Positions 42,121-44,848 of a stretch of 44,848 nucleotides of DNA are shown here, piece by piece. Position 1 is the first letter of the stretch; each line of letters starts with the position of its first letter. The position numbers were made by a program, and so were the translations under genes. The stretch comes from Candidatus Nanopelagicales bacterium (lineage in GTDB: Bacteria > Actinomycetota > Actinomycetes > Nanopelagicales > Nanopelagicaceae). Location: NCBI GenBank assembly GCA_030834095.1, contig JAURGA010000009.1:1-44848 (forward strand), written 5' to 3'. The notes beneath the pieces were generated by a model that had not been told where the DNA came from, made no database searches, and saw nothing but the letters and a program-made list of their open reading frames with translations.

Positions 42121-44848
42121 TTGGCCGCATCGAAGTCAAAGTCATTTGCACCTGCTCGCGTTTCATTCGCAAAAATTCGTGAACCACTTGAAGTTCCAAA
42201 CCTATTATCACTACAGCTAGACAGTGTTGATTGGTTACTTGGCAACGACTCGTGGCGTTCTCGTCTTGTTGTTGCTGAAAAGGCCGGTCGTGGTGAAGTA
42301 CCAAAGACATCAGGATTAGAAGAAATCTTTGAAGAGATTTCTCCAATCGAAGATTTCCAAGGAACGATGAGTCTCTCGTTTAGAGATCACCGATTCGAAC
42401 CACCAAAGTATTCAGTCGCCGAATGTAAAGAGCGCGACATCACTTACTCTGCACCGTTATTCGTAACTGCAGAATTCACCAACAACATCACTGGTGAAAT
42501 TAAGTCACAGACAGTTTTCATGGGCGATTTCCCACTGATGACACCACGCGGAACTTTCGTAATTAACGGAACCGAGCGCGTTGTTGTTTCACAGATTGTT
42601 CGTTCACCTGGTGTTTATTTTGAACGCACAATTGAGAAGAGTTCAGATAAAGATATTTTGACTGCGAAGATTATTCCAAGCCGTGGTGCTTGGTTGGAAT
42701 TCGAAGTTGATAAGAAGGATTTGGTCGGTGTTCGTATCGACCGTAAGCGTAAGCAATCAGTAACAATTTTCTTGAAGGCACTTGGTTGGTCAGAGGAACA
42801 AATCCTTGAACAATTCGGTGAATTCGAATCTATTCGCGCAACTCTTGAAAAAGATAACGTGAACACTCAAGACGAAGCTCTGCTAGATATTTATCGCAAG
42901 CTGCGTCCAGGTGAGCCACCAACAAAGGAAGCCGCACAAGGACTTATCGAGAACTTGTACTTCAATCCAAAGCGTTATGACCTGGCAAAGGTTGGTCGCT
43001 TCAAGGTTAACAAGAAGCTTGGTTTAGACCTTGAACTTTCAAAGGGCCTACTAAACATTGAAGATATCGTTGCAACAATTCGCTACTTAGTTTCTCTCCA
43101 TAACGGCGATGCGCTTATGGAATATGGCAAGCAAGTACGTGTTGAAACTGACGATATCGATCACTTCGGTAACCGTCGCCTTCGCACAGTTGGTGAACTG
43201 ATTCAGAACCAAGTCCGTACTGGTCTTTCACGTATGGAGCGTGTTGTTCGCGAACGTATGACAACACAAGATGTTGAAGCAATTACTCCACAGACTCTGA
43301 TCAACATCCGTCCGGTTGTTGCATCAATTAAGGAGTTCTTCGGAACATCTCAACTCTCACAATTTATGGACCAGACAAATCCACTTTCTGGAATGACACA
43401 TAAGCGTCGTCTTTCAGCACTTGGACCCGGCGGTCTTTCACGTGAACGCGCAGGCTTCGAAGTTCGTGACGTTCACCCATCTCACTACGGACGTATGTGT
43501 CCAATTGAAACTCCTGAAGGTCCAAACATCGGACTTATCGGATCACTTGCAACATATGCTCGCGTAACCCCATTCGGATTTATCGAAACTCCTTACCGCA
43601 AAGTTCTAAAGGGCAAGGTCACAGATCAAATTGATTACTTAACTGCAGATGAAGAAGATGAGCATGTAATTGCGCAAGCAAACGCACCGCTCACTTCAGA
43701 TTCACACTTTGCAGAACCACGCGTTCTTGTTCGTCGTCGTGGTGGCGAAGTTGAATTCATTCATGCAGATGAAGTTGATTACATGGACGTTTCACCACGT
43801 CAGATGGTTTCTGTTGCAACCGCAATGATTCCATTTCTTGAGCACGACGATGCGAACCGCGCATTGATGGGTTCAAACATGATGCGTCAAGCAGTTCCAC
43901 TAATTCGTGCAGAAGCACCATTCGTGGGAACTGGTATGGAATTCCGCGCAGCTGTTGATGCTGGCGATGTTCTACTTGCCCGCGACTCAGGTGTTGTTAC
44001 TGAAGTAAGCGCTGATGAAGTTACTGTCATGAATGATGACGGAACAACTGAGCATTACTTCCTAGAGAAGTTCACACGTTCTAACCAAGGTACTAGCCGC
44101 AATCAGAAAGTGATTGTTGCGCAAGGCAACCGTGTTGAAACTGGCCAAGTTATTGCTGATGGACCATCGACCGAAAAGGGCGAAATGGCACTCGGTAAGA
44201 ACTTGCTCGTGGCATTTATGTCATGGGAAGGTCACAACTACGAGGATGCAATTATTCTTTCGCAACGTCTCGTTCAAGATGACGTACTAACTTCAATTCA
44301 TATTGAAGAGTATGAAGTTGATGCTCGCGATACCAAACTTGGACCTGAGGAAATCACTCGTGATATCCCTAACGTGAGCGAAGAAGTTCTTGCAGATCTA
44401 GATGATCGCGGAATTATTCGGATCGGTGCTGAAGTTGTTCCTGGCGACATTCTTGTCGGAAAGGTAACTCCTAAGGGCGAAACCGAACTCACCCCAGAAG
44501 AGCGTCTGCTCCGTGCAATCTTCGGTGAGAAGGCTCGTGAAGTTCGCGATACCTCACTAAAAGTTCCACACGGTGAATCTGGAAAAGTTATTGATGTTCG
44601 CATTCAATCTGCAGAAGATGGATATGAACTTCCTGCCGGTGTAAACCAAATCGTTCGCGTATTTGTTGCGCAGAAGCGAAAGATTCAAGACGGTGACAAG
44701 CTTGCTGGTCGCCACGGTAACAAGGGTGTTATCTCAAAGATTCTTCCAGTGGAAGATATGCCATTCCTTGAAGATGGAACTCCAGTCGATGTTGTCTTGA
44801 ACCCACTTGGTGTTCCAGGACGTATGAACGTCGGACAGGTTCTTGAAA
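42121..44848 (+). CDS. rpoB: DNA-directed RNA polymerase subunit beta (N-terminal 909 residues)
   Basis: Open to the end of the window; about 250 residues are missing. The start is TTG at 42121, behind GGAGG (42112-42116), reading [20 protein letters not shown], very like the TTG-started RpoB of other actinobacteria. [20 protein letters not shown] is the conserved beginning. The rifampicin-binding region (about residues 408-434: [20 protein letters not shown] and [11 protein letters not shown]) has the usual drug-sensitive residues. [17 protein letters not shown] and [11 protein letters not shown] (active-site region) follow. It forms the catalytic clamp side of RNA polymerase. Confidence 0.97.
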   Translation, partial: MAASKSKSFAPARVSFAKIREPLEVPNLLSLQLDSVDWLLGNDSWRSRLVVAEKAGRGEVPKTSGLEEIFEEISPIEDFQGTMSLSFRDHRFEPPKYSVAECKERDITYSAPLFVTAEFTNNITGEIKSQTVFMGDFPLMTPRGTFVINGTERVVVSQIVRSPGVYFERTIEKSSDKDILTAKIIPSRGAWLEFEVDKKDLVGVRIDRKRKQSVTIFLKALGWSEEQILEQFGEFESIRATLEKDNVNTQDEALLDIYRKLRPGEPPTKEAAQGLIENLYFNPKRYDLAKVGRFKVNKKLGLDLELSKGLLNIEDIVATIRYLVSLHNGDALMEYGKQVRVETDDIDHFGNRRLRTVGELIQNQVRTGLSRMERVVRERMTTQDVEAITPQTLINIRPVVASIKEFFGTSQLSQFMDQTNPLSGMTHKRRLSALGPGGLSRERAGFEVRDVHPSHYGRMCPIETPEGPNIGLIGSLATYARVTPFGFIETPYRKVLKGKVTDQIDYLTADEEDEHVIAQANAPLTSDSHFAEPRVLVRRRGGEVEFIHADEVDYMDVSPRQMVSVATAMIPFLEHDDANRALMGSNMMRQAVPLIRAEAPFVGTGMEFRAAVDAGDVLLARDSGVVTEVSADEVTVMNDDGTTEHYFLEKFTRSNQGTSRNQKVIVAQGNRVETGQVIADGPSTEKGEMALGKNLLVAFMSWEGHNYEDAIILSQRLVQDDVLTSIHIEEYEVDARDTKLGPEEITRDIPNVSEEVLADLDDRGIIRIGAEVVPGDILVGKVTPKGETELTPEERLLRAIFGEKAREVRDTSLKVPHGESGKVIDVRIQSAEDGYELPAGVNQIVRVFVAQKRKIQDGDKLAGRHGNKGVISKILPVEDMPFLEDGTPVDVVLNPLGVPGRMNVGQVLE

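Noticed and set aside
1-44848. CRISPR arrays, insertion sequences, integrases, phage genes or toxin-antitoxin pairs
   Set aside because: No regularly spaced repeats, transposase/integrase motifs or small toxin-like gene pairs were seen on reading the frames; only the tRNA-Tyr remnant hints at past recombination.

Overview
The window looks like a piece of a small, streamlined, AT-leaning actinobacterial chromosome. The best guess is a freshwater acI-type lineage (Nanopelagicales, e.g. Planktophila/Nanopelagicus-like), but this rests on gene order, protein character and compact spacing, not on a database match. The actinobacterial signs are: rpmG-hadA-hadB ahead of murB, tRNA-Trp, secE, nusG, rplK, rplA, rplJ, rplL and rpoB; an rpoB that starts at TTG with an MAASK-like N-terminus; a NuoJ with a long soluble tail; and many genes starting directly behind a TANNNT -10 box without a ribosome binding site (leaderless). 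Gaps are mostly a few bases and ATGA/TAATG overlaps are common. I see no insertion sequence, phage gene, CRISPR array or transcription-factor gene.

Layout. (1) 1-9193: the end of the complex I operon (nuoG tail, nuoHIJKLMN), followed without a gap by a long-chain polyprenyl diphosphate synthase that probably makes the menaquinone side chain. (2) 9152-11974: yajQ-rarD on the minus strand, an FMN (S)-2-hydroxy-acid oxidase/L-lactate dehydrogenase, and tRNA-Tyr with a broken partial copy behind it. (3) 12082-16829: an amino-acid-oxidase-type flavoenzyme, an N-succinylamino acid racemase/o-succinylbenzoate synthase with its typical GNAT partner, an SDR and an AHL-lactonase-like metallo-beta-lactamase-fold hydrolase. 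(4) 16953-21787: a complete branched-chain/amide-type amino acid ABC importer. (5) 21932-22417: a PsiE-like membrane protein. (6) 22544-32027: a sugar ABC importer and a divergent gene set that matches the non-phosphorylating L-fucose pathway step by step (aldose dehydrogenase, lactonase, fuconate dehydratase, ketodeoxyfuconate dehydrogenase, diketo-acid hydrolase), with one extra D-2-hydroxyacid dehydrogenase. (7) 32030-33718: msrB and a FUSC/aromatic-acid-exporter-like protein, divergent and both apparently leaderless. (8) 33784-44848: tRNA-Thr, tRNA-Met, rpmG, the hadAB dehydratase pair, a glycosyltransferase-like protein, murB, an aspartate-type aminotransferase on the other strand, tRNA-Trp, and the secE-nusG-rplKAJL-rpoB block, which leaves the window inside rpoB.

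How the parts fit: the region combines core energy metabolism and information processing with two scavenging modules. The fucose route would yield pyruvate plus L-lactate, and the L-lactate-oxidase-type enzyme at 10623 could feed the lactate onward to pyruvate and the quinone pool. The racemase/GNAT/flavoprotein group next to an amino acid importer suggests use of D-amino acids or peptidoglycan debris. Both links are inferences from family and context.

I did not find a clearly new multi-gene system. The most notable items are the complete fucose cluster with an unexplained dehydrogenase, the racemase/GNAT module, the leaderless-promoter pattern, two substrate-binding proteins without a lipobox, and the partial duplicate of tRNA-Tyr.
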